Part shown: in pieces, positions 35,627 through 44,277 of the stretch | How the letters are laid out: every line of letters begins with the position of its first letter | How positions within the stretch are numbered: position 1 is the stretch's first letter | Origin: Paenibacillus sp. FJAT-29882 | Lineage (GTDB): Bacteria > Bacillota > Bacilli > Bacillales > DSM-1321 | Assembly (NCBI RefSeq): GCF_001510645.1 | Contig: NZ_LMVB01000001.1 | Location: 2,552,981 to 2,616,980, forward strand | Length of the DNA: 64,000 nt | Direction of reading: 5' to 3' | Translations under genes and position numbers: made by a program | The notes under the pieces: model-generated | The model's input: only the letters and a program-made list of their open reading frames with translations | Databases searched by the model: none | What the model was told of the DNA's origin: nothing

Positions 35627-36394
35627 CATTATATGATAGCCAGAATCTACATGGATGTTTTCTCCTGTAATTCCACGAGACATATCGCTAAACAAGAAGG
35701 TAGCTGTGTCACCAACTTCTTCAGGAGTTGTCGTTCTCTTCAATGGCGATTCTTCTTCAATTTTTCTCAAAATTGAGTTGAAGTCGCTAACTCCTTTTGC
35801 AGAGAGTGTACGAATCGGACCTGCTGAAATACTATTGACACGAATGCCATATTTACCAAGATCGTAAGCGAGATAGCGGACATTTGCTTCAAGAGATGCT
35901 TTAGCAACACCCATGATGTTATAATTCGGCATAACCCTTTCCCCGCCTAGGTAAGACATTGTTACGATACTTCCGCCTTCAGCCATTAAATCTTTAGCTG
36001 CTTTTGCAACGGCTGTTAGAGAGAAAGAACTAATATTATGCGCTAGTAAGAAACCATCGCGCGTCGTATCCACAAACTCTCCATCCAATTCCTCTTTATT
36101 CGCAAAGGCAATACAATGAGCAATTCCATGTATGAGACCAACTTCTGCTTTAATTTTTGCAAAGCATGCTGTAATCTGTTCATCGTTTGTAACGTCACAT
36201 TGAAGAATGAGCGATGGTTCACCTTCTAATGTGCCTGCAAGCTCCCTAACGCTTCTTTCCGTTCGGTCCCGACCATATGTAAAAATCAACTTTGCGCCAG
36301 CTCCATGGAGAGATCTAGCCACTCCCCAAGCGATACTCCGCTTATTCGCTACACCCATAATCATAAATGTTTTTCCTTTTAAAGAAAAAGTCAT
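35621..36394 (-). CDS. fabI: Enoyl-[acyl-carrier-protein] reductase
   Basis: 257-residue cytosolic NAD(P)H enzyme for the last step of each fatty-acid elongation cycle. FabI-specific motifs: 'MGVANKRSIAWG' cofactor loop, 'AHCIAFA', and the Tyr-x6-Lys pair in 'PNYNIMGVAKASLE' with 'SAGPIRTLSAKG'. AGGGGG precedes the ATG. A FapR-type operator is 31 bp upstream of the start. The last codon and stop (GGA-TAA) coincide with the end of a family B repeat. Confidence 0.95.
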   Translation of the reverse strand: MTFSLKGKTFMIMGVANKRSIAWGVARSLHGAGAKLIFTYGRDRTERSVRELAGTLEGEPSLILQCDVTNDEQITACFAKIKAEVGLIHGIAHCIAFANKEELDGEFVDTTRDGFLLAHNISSFSLTAVAKAAKDLMAEGGSIVTMSYLGGERVMPNYNIMGVAKASLEANVRYLAYDLGKYGIRVNSISAGPIRTLSAKGVSDFNSILRKIEEESPLKRTTTPEEVGDTATFLFSDMSRGITGENIHVDSGYHIMG

Positions 36395-36424
36395 AGTAAA
36401 ATCCCCCTGAATTGATACAAGTTA

Positions 36425-36441
36425 TTAGTACCAGATAATAA
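36425..36441 (-). promoter_or_regulatory. FapR-box-like operator of fabI
   Basis: TTAGTACCAGATAATAA resembles the 17-bp FapR palindrome (TTAGTACCtrrTACTAA). FapR, sensing malonyl-CoA, controls fabI in bacilli, and the site lies just upstream of the start. Confidence 0.75.
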
Positions 36442-36540
36442 ATTAGTATAGCAAAGAATAATCAATAACTCAAATTTCACCCACAGTAAGCAATAGTTGT
36501 TGCAAACGTAAAACAGTACAATTAACAAATATCGGCATAT

Positions 36541-36584
36541 TTTATATAGTATTGCTGCTCGTATTTTACGCAATACTATATAAA
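36541..36584. repeat. 14-bp perfect inverted repeat between fabI and the CDF gene
   Basis: TTTATATAGTATTG (36541-36554) and CAATACTATATAAA (36571-36584) are exact complements separated by 16 bases. No T-run follows, so it is not a classical terminator. It may be a regulator site for the divergent genes. The rest of 36395-36720 shows nothing else besides the FapR box. Confidence 0.6.
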
Positions 36585-36720
36585 TCATGTATTTTCCCTA
36601 TCCCAACATTCTTTGTTAGCTACCATTAACATGACTGAATAAAAGAAGATTGCTATAGACCCACCCGCTTTACGTTTGATACTATTTCAAGAGGCTTTTT
36701 AGAATTGAGGTGGATGAATA

Positions 36721-37611
36721 TTGGGAAAAAGAGAAGCCATTGCAAAAAAAGTTGCTTGGATCAGTTTATGGAGTAATATTGCTTTAACTTTAGGAAAAAT
36801 GTTAATCGGATGGACAGCAAATAGTGATGCTGTGTTTGCAGATGGGATTCATTCAGCTGCAGATGTTTTTGCATCCGTTATTGTGCTGTTAGTCCTTAAA
36901 ATTTCTAATAAACCGGCCGATAAAGAACATCCATATGGCCATGGAAAAGCGGAAATTATTGTATCTGGAATCATTGGGATTTTATTAACACTCGTTTCAA
37001 TTTACATAGTCTTCGAAGCGATTACTGGATTTTTCCACCCAATTGAGGCTCCAAATATTCTTGCTTTATGGATTGCACTTCTTTCATACGGACTAAAAGA
37101 ATATTTATACAGGTACTCACTTAGGATTGCCAAACAACAAAAAAGCAAGGCAATCGAAGCAATCGCCTTAGATCACAAAGCAGACATAGTGGCTTCTATT
37201 GCCGCTGCAGTGGGTGTATTGCTATCTATTATAGGGGATCATCTTCAGATCTTTTATTTAATGTATGCCGATAAAGTAGCGAGTTTGTTCGTCGCTTATT
37301 TAATTTTCAAAATAGCCAAGGAAATGCTTACTGAAGCCTTCGATATCCTTCTTGAACGAAGCGTAGATACGGAAACTATTAATGCTTATATTTCAATCAT
37401 TTCAGAATTCCAAGAAGTAAAAAGAATTGATAAAATTCGCGCTAGAGAACTTGGACATTATATTATTGTCGATTTAAGAATTTCAGTTGATCATACAAAA
37501 ACCATCAAAGAAGGCCATGACCTTTCTAGAGAAATTAAATATGCGTTAATGAAGAAATTTGACAATGTTCAAGAGGTACTCATTCACCTGAATCCCTATT
37601 TTTCCGAATAG
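36721..37611 (+). CDS. Cation diffusion facilitator (divalent metal exporter, MneP/MneS-like)
   Basis: 296 residues with six membrane helices. Metal sites are seen as 'DAVFADGIHSAADV' in helix 2 and 'IALDHKADIVAS' in helix 5, plus 'HPYGHGKAEII' in the loop; a cytosolic ferredoxin-like domain follows. CDF proteins exchange Mn, Zn or Fe for protons. The DxxxD/DxxxD arrangement and length fit Mn exporters MneP/MneS. TTG start at 36721 with GAGGTGG upstream. Confidence 0.85.
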   Translation: MGKREAIAKKVAWISLWSNIALTLGKMLIGWTANSDAVFADGIHSAADVFASVIVLLVLKISNKPADKEHPYGHGKAEIIVSGIIGILLTLVSIYIVFEAITGFFHPIEAPNILALWIALLSYGLKEYLYRYSLRIAKQQKSKAIEAIALDHKADIVASIAAAVGVLLSIIGDHLQIFYLMYADKVASLFVAYLIFKIAKEMLTEAFDILLERSVDTETINAYISIISEFQEVKRIDKIRARELGHYIIVDLRISVDHTKTIKEGHDLSREIKYALMKKFDNVQEVLIHLNPYFSE

Positions 37612-37634
37612 TAAAAGGTCTAGACAAAAGAAAT

Positions 37635-37670
37635 CAAAAAAATGACGGAACATTTTCCGTCATTTTTTTA
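37635..37670. terminator. Bidirectional intrinsic terminator
   Basis: AAAAATGACGGAA pairs with TTTCCGTCATTTTT, with A- and T-runs on either side, 3' of the CDF gene. Confidence 0.9.
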
Positions 37671-37680
37671 CTAAACCTAT

Positions 37681-37858
37681 ATGGCGTTAAAACGCCGCCA
37701 TTGACCATGAAGGTTAAATCATATAGCACGCTACACTCACCTAATCCCAATGGTGGCGGTTCGGAGCCAGACTTCGGGGTACTTTCTATACTAAAAGTAG
37801 TATACCTGCTAAATAAACTTGGCTATATTAATAAGTTGCGAAGCCCCGTCCCCTTTTC
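37681..37858 (+). repeat. Dispersed repeat, family C (full copy)
   Basis: It starts GGCGTTAAAACGCCGCCATT and ends with GCGAAGCCCCGTCCCCTTT. CGCCGCCATT near the left pairs with AATGGTGGCG inside. It matches 47940-48190 over its whole length except for an insertion there. No coding potential; the 102-residue frame over it has no family resemblance. Confidence 0.7.
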
Positions 37859-37865
37859 CTTAAAG

Positions 37866-38016
37866 TGCGTGTTCAAAAAGGAGGATAAAAAGAGCCGAGA
37901 AGTTCGAGGAACGCATCTCGAGAGGACCGGAGCGTATGCAGTAATACGTGAGGACCGGAGAGACAGAGCTTCGATGCAATTCGACAGCTATTTTCACCGG
38001 ACTTTTTGAACATCCT
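37866..38016. mobile_element. MITE-like element, family D (copy 2), abutting the mgtE stop codon
   Basis: 151 bp with the same terminal inverted repeats as copy 1 (TGCGTGTTCAAAAAG / CTTTTTGAACATCCT), flanked by perfect 7-bp direct repeats CTTAAAG (37859-37865 and 38017-38023). The right-hand duplicate contains the TTA that is the mgtE stop codon on the minus strand, so the insertion occurred exactly at the gene end. Confidence 0.7.
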
Positions 38017-38017
38017 C

Positions 38018-39397
38018 TTAAAGTAAATAGTTCATGAACATGGTAGCCATACCAAAATAAACAAAAATACTGATAATGTCATTGATCGTTGTAATAAATG
38101 GCCCTGAAGCTACGGCAGGGTCTATTTTCAGTTTATGCATAATAAGTGGGACGAGTGATCCTGCAAGTGTAGCAAAAATTAATGTTGTAAAAATAGAAAT
38201 TCCAACCAAGCTTCCAAGGATTAGATCACGTTGCCAAATATAAACGACGAGCGTAACAACGACTCCACAAACGAATCCCGTAATAAGCCCTGTTCCTGCT
38301 TCTCTCATGACTAGCTTCCATTTACTCTCATGCTCTAAATCACCTGTTGCAATCCCGCGAACGGCCACAGCAAGTGCTTGGGTACCCGTATTTCCAGCCA
38401 TCCCGCCGATTAACGGAATAAACACGGCAAGAATTGCCTTTTGACTTAGTGTCTCCTCAAATCGGCCGATTAAGCTTGCTGTCATCATCCCGAGAAATAA
38501 CAGAATAACAAGCCATGGCAGACGCTTCCTTGCCGCAGATATTGGGCTCTTATCGACAGTATCAAGATCAGATACACCAGCAAGCTTAGAATAATCATCT
38601 GATGCTTCTTCATCCATAACATCAATAATATCATCGACTGTAATAATACCTAATAAATGATTCTGAAAATCAACAACTGGCATCGCTAGAAAATTATAAT
38701 CACGTATCTGCCGTGCCACTTCCTCCTGATCCTCTGTGACAGAAACAGAGACTACCCGATCATCCAAAATTTCAGAAATCATGGTATCATCATCACTGAC
38801 AATCAATGTCCGTAACGAGAGAACACCTACTAGTTTTTTATTCACGTCAACAACAAATATATAGTAAATTGTTTCAGCTTTTGGAGCTTCTTTTTTCAAA
38901 ATATACATGGCAGATCGAACGGTTTGGTTAGCCTCAATCGCCACGAATTCTGTCGTCATGATACTACCAGCTGTATATTCCTTATAACTTAACAATTCTT
39001 TAAGCTCACGCGCAGATTCATCATTCATGATGGTTAAATAACTGCCAGCTTGTTCTGAATCTATTTCATTTAGAACATCAGCAGCATCATCGGCGTACAT
39101 AAGTGAAAGCATTTCAGCCGCGTAAACAGGGTCCATTTCAGCTAGGAGACCTTCGTATTCTGTTTCGTCAATTTTCATGATTTCAAACAATGTAGCCATT
39201 TCTTTTGGTGATAAATAATGATAGACCTTCGGACGCAGTTCTTCATTCAGACTCGTAAAAAAGTTCGCTTGATCGTATGGATGTGACTCAATGAACTCCG
39301 ATCTGAATATGTCAATTTGGTCATCTATTAAAGCTTTAATAAGCAATTCTTCATTAATTTGGCTATTTGGCCTTTTTTGAGAATCCGCTGTTCCCAT
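38018..39397 (-). CDS. mgtE: Magnesium transporter MgtE
   Basis: 459 residues: N-terminal superhelical domain, two CBS domains ('GSIMTTEFVAIEANQTVRSA' and 'LLGIITVDDIIDVM'), then five membrane helices containing 'PLIGGMAGNTGTQALA' (pore) and 'ASGPFITTINDI'. Mg2+ bound between the CBS and N domains gates the channel. AAAGGAGG selects the ATG at 39395-39397; the ORF's longer N-terminus is family B repeat DNA. No M-box riboswitch is visible upstream. Confidence 0.94.
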   Translation of the reverse strand: MGTADSQKRPNSQINEELLIKALIDDQIDIFRSEFIESHPYDQANFFTSLNEELRPKVYHYLSPKEMATLFEIMKIDETEYEGLLAEMDPVYAAEMLSLMYADDAADVLNEIDSEQAGSYLTIMNDESARELKELLSYKEYTAGSIMTTEFVAIEANQTVRSAMYILKKEAPKAETIYYIFVVDVNKKLVGVLSLRTLIVSDDDTMISEILDDRVVSVSVTEDQEEVARQIRDYNFLAMPVVDFQNHLLGIITVDDIIDVMDEEASDDYSKLAGVSDLDTVDKSPISAARKRLPWLVILLFLGMMTASLIGRFEETLSQKAILAVFIPLIGGMAGNTGTQALAVAVRGIATGDLEHESKWKLVMREAGTGLITGFVCGVVVTLVVYIWQRDLILGSLVGISIFTTLIFATLAGSLVPLIMHKLKIDPAVASGPFITTINDIISIFVYFGMATMFMNYLL

Positions 39398-39426
39398 TAT
39401 ACTTCCTCCTTTCATAAATACTTCCT

Positions 39427-39480
39427 TATAAAGTGAAACTTCAATCATTGAGGGTTTACTGTCTGTTAATGCGAAATAAA
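39427..39480. repeat. Family B repeat (copy 3, minimal)
   Basis: Only the two termini remain: TATAAAGTGAAACTTCAATC joined to ACTGTCTGTTAATGCG. It sits in the mgtE upstream region. Confidence 0.6.
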
Positions 39481-39577
39481 AATATCATACATATTCTTTT
39501 CATTATTCGTACACCTTAGTGATAACATATAAGTATATCTCATTTAATACTATTCCAACAAGTTTGCAGGTGAAACA

Positions 39578-40327
39578 ATGAAAATTGACATTATTGGTGA
39601 TATTCATGGTTGTTACAAAGAATTTATCCAATTAACCGATGAATTAGGCTATTCTTGGGAAACAGGGTATCCCGTTCATCCTGACGGTAGAATCCTAGGT
39701 TTCGTAGGTGATCTTACGGATAGAGGTCCTCAATCATTAAAAGTCATTGAATCCGTATATGAACTAACGATCGTTCATAAATTGGCCCTATATGCTCCAG
39801 GCAATCATTGCAATAAGCTGTATCGCTATTTTTCTGGAAACAAGGTACAGATTACGCATGGACTTGAAACGACAGTAGCTGAATATAAAGAGCTACCTGT
39901 ACGCGAGCAAAAAATAATCCGCAAGAAATTCATGGACTTATACGAACAATCTCCACTCTACCAAGTCATTGACAATGAAAAACTTGTAATTGCTCACGCA
40001 GGTATCCGGTCCGATTATATTGGAAAAATGAATGATAAAGTGAAGTCATTTGTCCTATATGGTGATGTTTCCGGTGCAAAACATCCTGATGGCTCCCCTG
40101 TTAGGCGGGATTGGGCTCTATTCTATCACGGTCATGCTACAATCATTTATGGTCATACCCCGGTATTAGAACCAAGAAAAGTAAACAGAACCTATAATAT
40201 CGATACAGGCTGTGTATTCGGTGGAAAACTGACTGCACTTCGTTATCCCGAATTAGAATTGATTTCTGTACCATCTACTCTGCCTTTTTTTGCAGAAAAA
40301 TTCAAGACAAGTTTTGATGAATCATGA
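39578..40327 (+). CDS. prpE: Bis(5'-nucleosyl)-tetraphosphatase PrpE
   Basis: 249-residue metallophosphatase with the calcineurin-like motifs 'DIIGDIHGC' (GDxHG), 'GDLTDRGP' (GDxxDRG) and 'APGNHCNK' (GNH), then 'IAHAGI' and 'YGHTPV'. PrpE splits Ap4A symmetrically and also acts as a phosphatase on spore proteins. AGGTG precedes the ATG. Confidence 0.9.
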   Translation: MKIDIIGDIHGCYKEFIQLTDELGYSWETGYPVHPDGRILGFVGDLTDRGPQSLKVIESVYELTIVHKLALYAPGNHCNKLYRYFSGNKVQITHGLETTVAEYKELPVREQKIIRKKFMDLYEQSPLYQVIDNEKLVIAHAGIRSDYIGKMNDKVKSFVLYGDVSGAKHPDGSPVRRDWALFYHGHATIIYGHTPVLEPRKVNRTYNIDTGCVFGGKLTALRYPELELISVPSTLPFFAEKFKTSFDES

Positions 40328-40362
40328 AGATTCTTTTTAAAAAGCCTGTCTAAAAAATCAAA

Positions 40363-40446
40363 GGGCCAGACCTCACAATTCCTAGATACAGTCCAATGAT
40401 GTGTATGTAACACTTTAAACTGTATATAGAGTGAATGGTCTGACCC
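40363..40446. repeat. Family A palindromic repeat (copy 5), probable bidirectional terminator
   Basis: GGGCCAGACCTCAC and its partner GTGAATGGTCTGACCC, with inner ATACAGT/ACTGTAT, lie between the convergent prpE and yjbO genes. Confidence 0.75.
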
Positions 40447-40467
40447 ATAGACATTCTTTGTTTAACC

Positions 40468-41376
40468 TTAGTAAATAAGTGTAAGAAGTTGTAGAAAATC
40501 CGCAGGCGGTTTCTCCCGAAAAGTAAGAATAGTTCCGGTAATTGGATGAATAAATGTTATTTGACAGCAATGCAAAGCTTGTCTCGATATTCGATCAAGC
40601 TGTCCGCCATACAAATCATCTCCACAAAGAGGATGACCGATATAAGCAAGGTGAACACGGATTTGATGCGTTCTCCCTGTTAACAGTTGCAACGATAGAT
40701 AAGTATGATTCACTCCAGACTGCAATACCTTAAATTTCGTACAGGCATATTGACCATCTGCTCTTACCTCACGCTCGATAATACTCGTCTCTTTCCTCCC
40801 AATCGGAGCTTCTATCTTCCCTTGCTCCTCCAAATTCCCTTCAACAACCGCTTCATACCTTCTGCGAACCTTTCCTGCCTTCTGCTGTTCACTTAGGAGG
40901 TGATGGATATGGCGATGTTTCGCTACTAACACTAACCCCGAAGTATCACGATCCAATCTTGTAACAATATGAACAGTCGCAGTAATGCTGTGTTCCTGAT
41001 AATACGAAAGTATTGCATTCGCGAGACTCCCGGTTGGATGCTCTCTCGAAGGAATGGTATTCATATTAGCAGGCTTAACCAATACCATTACATAATCATC
41101 TTCATAACAAATATGAAGGGGCAACTTTTCTGGAAGCAACCCAATACTCCCAGTTTCAAGCGGGAATTCTGCTGTTACAGTATCTCCCGTCTTAAGTACA
41201 TGACGAACAGTCACTTCCTCTTTATTGACGGTCAACTTCCCTCCATCAAACTTAATTGCTGTTAATGCGCGTTTTGAAATACCTTGTTCGAAAAGAAAAA
41301 TTCTTAAAAGCTTTCCCGCATCTTTCTTCTCTACACTCCAATTTAATCGAAATGGGGATCCAGTTTTGTCTGACAT
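40468..41376 (-). CDS. yjbO: RluA/RluD-family pseudouridine synthase (YjbO)
   Basis: 302 residues with an N-terminal S4-like domain ('ISKRALTAIKFDGGKLTVN'), the catalytic Asp motif 'VTRLDRDTSGLVLVAK', and 'TGRTHQIRVHLAYIGHPLCGD'. It isomerises uridines in rRNA or tRNA; target unknown. AAGGAG before the ATG overlaps the end of nadK. Third gene of the yjbM-nadK-yjbO operon. Confidence 0.92.
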   Translation of the reverse strand: MSDKTGSPFRLNWSVEKKDAGKLLRIFLFEQGISKRALTAIKFDGGKLTVNKEEVTVRHVLKTGDTVTAEFPLETGSIGLLPEKLPLHICYEDDYVMVLVKPANMNTIPSREHPTGSLANAILSYYQEHSITATVHIVTRLDRDTSGLVLVAKHRHIHHLLSEQQKAGKVRRRYEAVVEGNLEEQGKIEAPIGRKETSIIEREVRADGQYACTKFKVLQSGVNHTYLSLQLLTGRTHQIRVHLAYIGHPLCGDDLYGGQLDRISRQALHCCQITFIHPITGTILTFREKPPADFLQLLTLIY

Positions 41377-41391
41377 AAATACCGTAACTCC

Positions 41392-42186
41392 TTAATTCGC
41401 AATAAACGAATCATGCACTCGCTTCCAAAAAGGAAACGGTCTAAACCGCGCAAATCGAATTTTCTCATCCGCTACTCTAAATTGTATCGATTTTACATCT
41501 TCATGAAGCAATGAAAGATGATCAATAGTAATTTGAAAATCAACATTGTTAACAGGCTTCAACATACATGTATGATGAGCAGGCAAGACTAGCGGCGATC
41601 CTACCGTCCGAAATACTCGGTTATTAATGGAAGCCATTTCTGCAAGTTGAATCGACGGAATTGACGGATGAATAAGCGCGCCACCCAAAGCTTTATTGTA
41701 TGCCGTACTCCCTGAAGGGGTTGATACACAAAGCCCATCTCCCCTGAATGTTTCAAAATGCTCACCGCGCATTTCCACATCCATCACAAGTGTACCTTCC
41801 ACACTTTTAACCGTTGATTCATTCAATGCTAAAAAGCGCGACTCCCTCCCGCCATGCTGATACTTGATAATCACTTCAAGTAGCGGATATTCAACGACCT
41901 GAAATGGAGTTTTTGCCAATGCAATCACTAGCTTTTCGATTTCCTCTGGAATCCAATCTGCATAAAAACCAAGGTGGCCAGTATGAACGCCAACGAAGGC
42001 GGTTTTATCAAGGCGGTTTTTATAACGATGAAAGGCATATAGTAAGGTACCGTCTCCCCCAATAGAAATGACTATATCTGGCTTGTCTTCGTCATACTCT
42101 AAATTAAAATCTTGGAGATACGTCCTCATTCGATGCATTAAAGTATTCGACTTCGAATCACCTTTTGAGGTTATGGCAAATTTCAT
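41392..42186 (-). CDS. nadK: NAD kinase
   Basis: 264 residues; phosphorylates NAD to NADP. '[14 protein letters not shown]' carries the GGDG motif and '[16 protein letters not shown]' the conserved NE/TPTGSTAY-type loop. GAAGGTGGG precedes the ATG. Operon with yjbM and yjbO, as in B. subtilis. Confidence 0.94.
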   Translation of the reverse strand: MKFAITSKGDSKSNTLMHRMRTYLQDFNLEYDEDKPDIVISIGGDGTLLYAFHRYKNRLDKTAFVGVHTGHLGFYADWIPEEIEKLVIALAKTPFQVVEYPLLEVIIKYQHGGRESRFLALNESTVKSVEGTLVMDVEMRGEHFETFRGDGLCVSTPSGSTAYNKALGGALIHPSIPSIQLAEMASINNRVFRTVGSPLVLPAHHTCMLKPVNNVDFQITIDHLSLLHEDVKSIQFRVADEKIRFARFRPFPFWKRVHDSFIAN

Positions 42187-42214
42187 ACAATCCCACCTTC
42201 ATGTTTTCTGCTGC

Positions 42215-42844
42215 TCATTCTTTTGCTTTATCTTTCTTTCGTGAAAAAACGCGCTGGGCTTCCTGTATTTCGAGCCGTATTTGCGACATTTCCTCATCCA
42301 GCAAAAAAGCTGCTTCAGCTGCCCGCTGTAGGCGTATTCGAATATCTTCTGGAAAATCTCCGCGATATTTATAATTTAGAGAATGCTCAATCGTTGCCCA
42401 AAAATTCATGGCGAGTGTCCGGATCTGTATTTCAATGAGAATCTTTTTTTCACCATGGATCGTTTGGACAGGATACCGAAGAACAACGTGATAGGAACGA
42501 TAGCCACTCACTTTTTTATGAGAGATATAATTCCGTTCCTCTACGATTTCAAAATCATTTCGGGCCCTTAGTAACGCAACCACTTTTGTTATATCATCCA
42601 CAAATTGGCACATCATTCGTAATCCTGCAATATCCTGCATTTCAGTTGCCAATTTATTTAGTGGAATATTTTTCTCTGCTGCTTTATCTAAAATACTTAC
42701 AATCGGTTTTACTCGACCTGTCACGAATTCAATTGGTGAATGTACATGATCACGCTCAAATTCATTGCGTAATCCTTTAAGTTTTACCTTCAGTTCTTCA
42801 ACTGCTTGCTTATACGGAGCCAAAAAGTCATCCCAATGTTCCAT
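42215..42844 (-). CDS. yjbM: Small alarmone (p)ppGpp synthetase YjbM (SasB/RelQ)
   Basis: 209 residues, synthetase domain only (no HD hydrolase). 'VKPIVSILDKAAEK', 'MQDIAGLRMMCQFVDDI' and 'RSYHVVLRYPV' mark the ATP and GTP sites. 'LIEIQIRTLAMNFWATIEH' is the RelA/SpoT synthetase signature, and a coiled C-terminus gives the tetramer. AGGTGG selects the ATG at 42844. First gene of the operon with nadK. Confidence 0.93.
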   Translation of the reverse strand: MEHWDDFLAPYKQAVEELKVKLKGLRNEFERDHVHSPIEFVTGRVKPIVSILDKAAEKNIPLNKLATEMQDIAGLRMMCQFVDDITKVVALLRARNDFEIVEERNYISHKKVSGYRSYHVVLRYPVQTIHGEKKILIEIQIRTLAMNFWATIEHSLNYKYRGDFPEDIRIRLQRAAEAAFLLDEEMSQIRLEIQEAQRVFSRKKDKAKE

Positions 42845-42857
42845 TGCCACACCACCT

Positions 42858-43010
42858 GTTCATAGAAAAGCGAAAGCGCCTATTAAAGAACTTCGACTAA
42901 GGTTTGCCAAGTCCTGTTGCGAACGCCGAAGTCAACACATCCTTTGCCAGTCCGTCATTCATAAGTCAAGCAAGAAAGACGCAGTAGACTTCACGCCATA
43001 TAACTTAATT
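42858..43010. repeat. Bacillaceae-type intergenic repeat (family E)
   Basis: Contains GAAAAGCGAAAGCGCC and AACTTCGACTAAGG, strings I associate with dispersed repeats in several Bacillus genomes, followed by short direct and inverted segments (e.g. GAAGTC and GACTTC). Single copy here; no ORF of substance. Confidence 0.45.
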
Positions 43011-43026
43011 ATCCGAAATGCGACTG

Positions 43027-43626
43027 GATAAAGTGAAACTTCAATCAGTGGGGTGTAGTTCCCGGCTGATGGTTAGTTGAACCAATCGGGGTTTTACAGG
43101 CTGTTTATCACACCGATTCACACTTTTAAACTTTCTCGATTTATTTAAGATGGAATCTTACAGCCTGTTAAACCGGGATAAAGTGAAACTTCAATCAGTG
43201 GGGTGTAGTTCCCCACTGATGGTTAGTTGAACCAATCGGGGATTTACAGGCTGTTTATCACACCGATTCACACTTTTAAACTTTCTCGATTTATTTAAGA
43301 TGGAATCTTACAGCCTGTTAAACCGGGATAAAGTGAAACTTCAATCAGTGGGGTGTAGTTCCCCACTGATGGTTAGTTGAATCAATCGGGGATTTACAGG
43401 CTGTTTATCACACCGATTCACACTTTTAAACTTTCTCGATTTATTTAAGATGGAATCTTACAGCCTGTTAAACCGGGATAAAGTGAAACTTCAATCAGTG
43501 GGGTGTAGTTCCCGGCTGATGGTTAGTTGAACCAATCGGGGTTTTACAGGCTGTTTATCACACCGACTCACACTTTTAAACTTTCTCGATTTATTTAAGA
43601 TGGGATCTTACAGCCTGTTAAACCGG
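43027..43626. repeat. Four tandem 150-bp repeats (family B array)
   Basis: Units begin with GATAAAGTGAAACTTCAATC at 43027, 43177, 43327 and 43477; a fifth GATAAA is at 43627. Each unit is exactly 150 bp and differs at only a few positions. Each can form CAGTGGGG/CCCCACTG and ACAGGCTGT/ACAGCCTGT hairpins. Units 1 and 4 have CCCGGCTGATGG where units 2 and 3 have CCCCACTGATGG, which weakens that stem. No ORF; not CRISPR (no short direct repeats with variable spacers). Confidence 0.9.
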
Positions 43627-43992
43627 GATAAACATCTGTTCAACTTTTGCAACAAACTCTTCCCCGTAATTCCCATTTCCCTCAATATTATCAATTAAAT
43701 AAGTAAGTTCTTCATAGATACTCGGTAATTCTAGTTTTTTATCCCCAGACTTCAGCATAACTGGCAACCTTTCTTCCATAGCCTGTTTCAATGATGCCCA
43801 TATCGCTTCAGGTAAGAAAATATATGTATAACTTTCAACATTTTCTGCTAAATAAATGAAGGAAACATTATCCGAATCTACAATTACTTGTTCCTTCGGT
43901 AATAGATGAGCAATTTCCACTTCTTGATTAGGAATCAAAACAAGATTTCCTGATTCAATAACCGCTTCTACAATATGTATTTTCTCTCTCAT
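43618..43992 (-). CDS. yjbL: YjbL (UPF0738 family)
   Basis: 124-residue soluble protein matching YjbL in length and pattern ('SFIYLAENVESYTYIFLP', 'ELTYLIDNIEGNGNYGEEFV'). Function unknown. GGAGGG upstream of the ATG. The last codons (Phe-Ile-Pro-Val-stop) are encoded by the edge of the 150-bp repeat array, so the insertion may have replaced the native C-terminal residues. Confidence 0.85.
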   Translation of the reverse strand: MREKIHIVEAVIESGNLVLIPNQEVEIAHLLPKEQVIVDSDNVSFIYLAENVESYTYIFLPEAIWASLKQAMEERLPVMLKSGDKKLELPSIYEELTYLIDNIEGNGNYGEEFVAKVEQMFIPV

Positions 43993-44157
43993 AAATCATT
44001 CACCCTCCCATTTTAACGATTATATTTTATCACATCCTACAAGGTATTCCTAAATATTCAGGGTTGTCTTAGCAAATTTTCAAATTCATGACACTTTCCC
44101 CCCTTTATTAAACAGAGTTTTACTTGTAGAGTTCCTACACAAACGTATATGATACGA

Positions 44158-44254
44158 ATAAAGTGAAACTTCAATCAGTGTGGACTCCAGTTACGCTTCT
44201 TCGATTCCTCAAGCCTTGAATTGGGGATTTACTGCCTGTTAATACGGGATAAAA
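44158..44254. repeat. Family B repeat (copy 5)
   Basis: ATAAAGTGAAACTTCAATC at the left and ACTGCCTGTTAATACGGGAT at the right; 97 bp, 23 bp upstream of yjbK. It is the only feature I see in the 285-bp gap between yjbL and yjbK. Confidence 0.7.
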
Positions 44255-44277
44255 AATAGCTAGAAAGGAAGTACCTA

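Noticed and set aside
37701-38009. 102-codon plus-strand ORF
   Set aside because: It spans a family C repeat and a family D element; it has no ribosome site and no protein family resemblance.
43027-43626. Regular repeats that could suggest a CRISPR array
   Set aside because: Units are 150 bp and nearly identical throughout; there are no short direct repeats separated by unique spacers and no cas genes.
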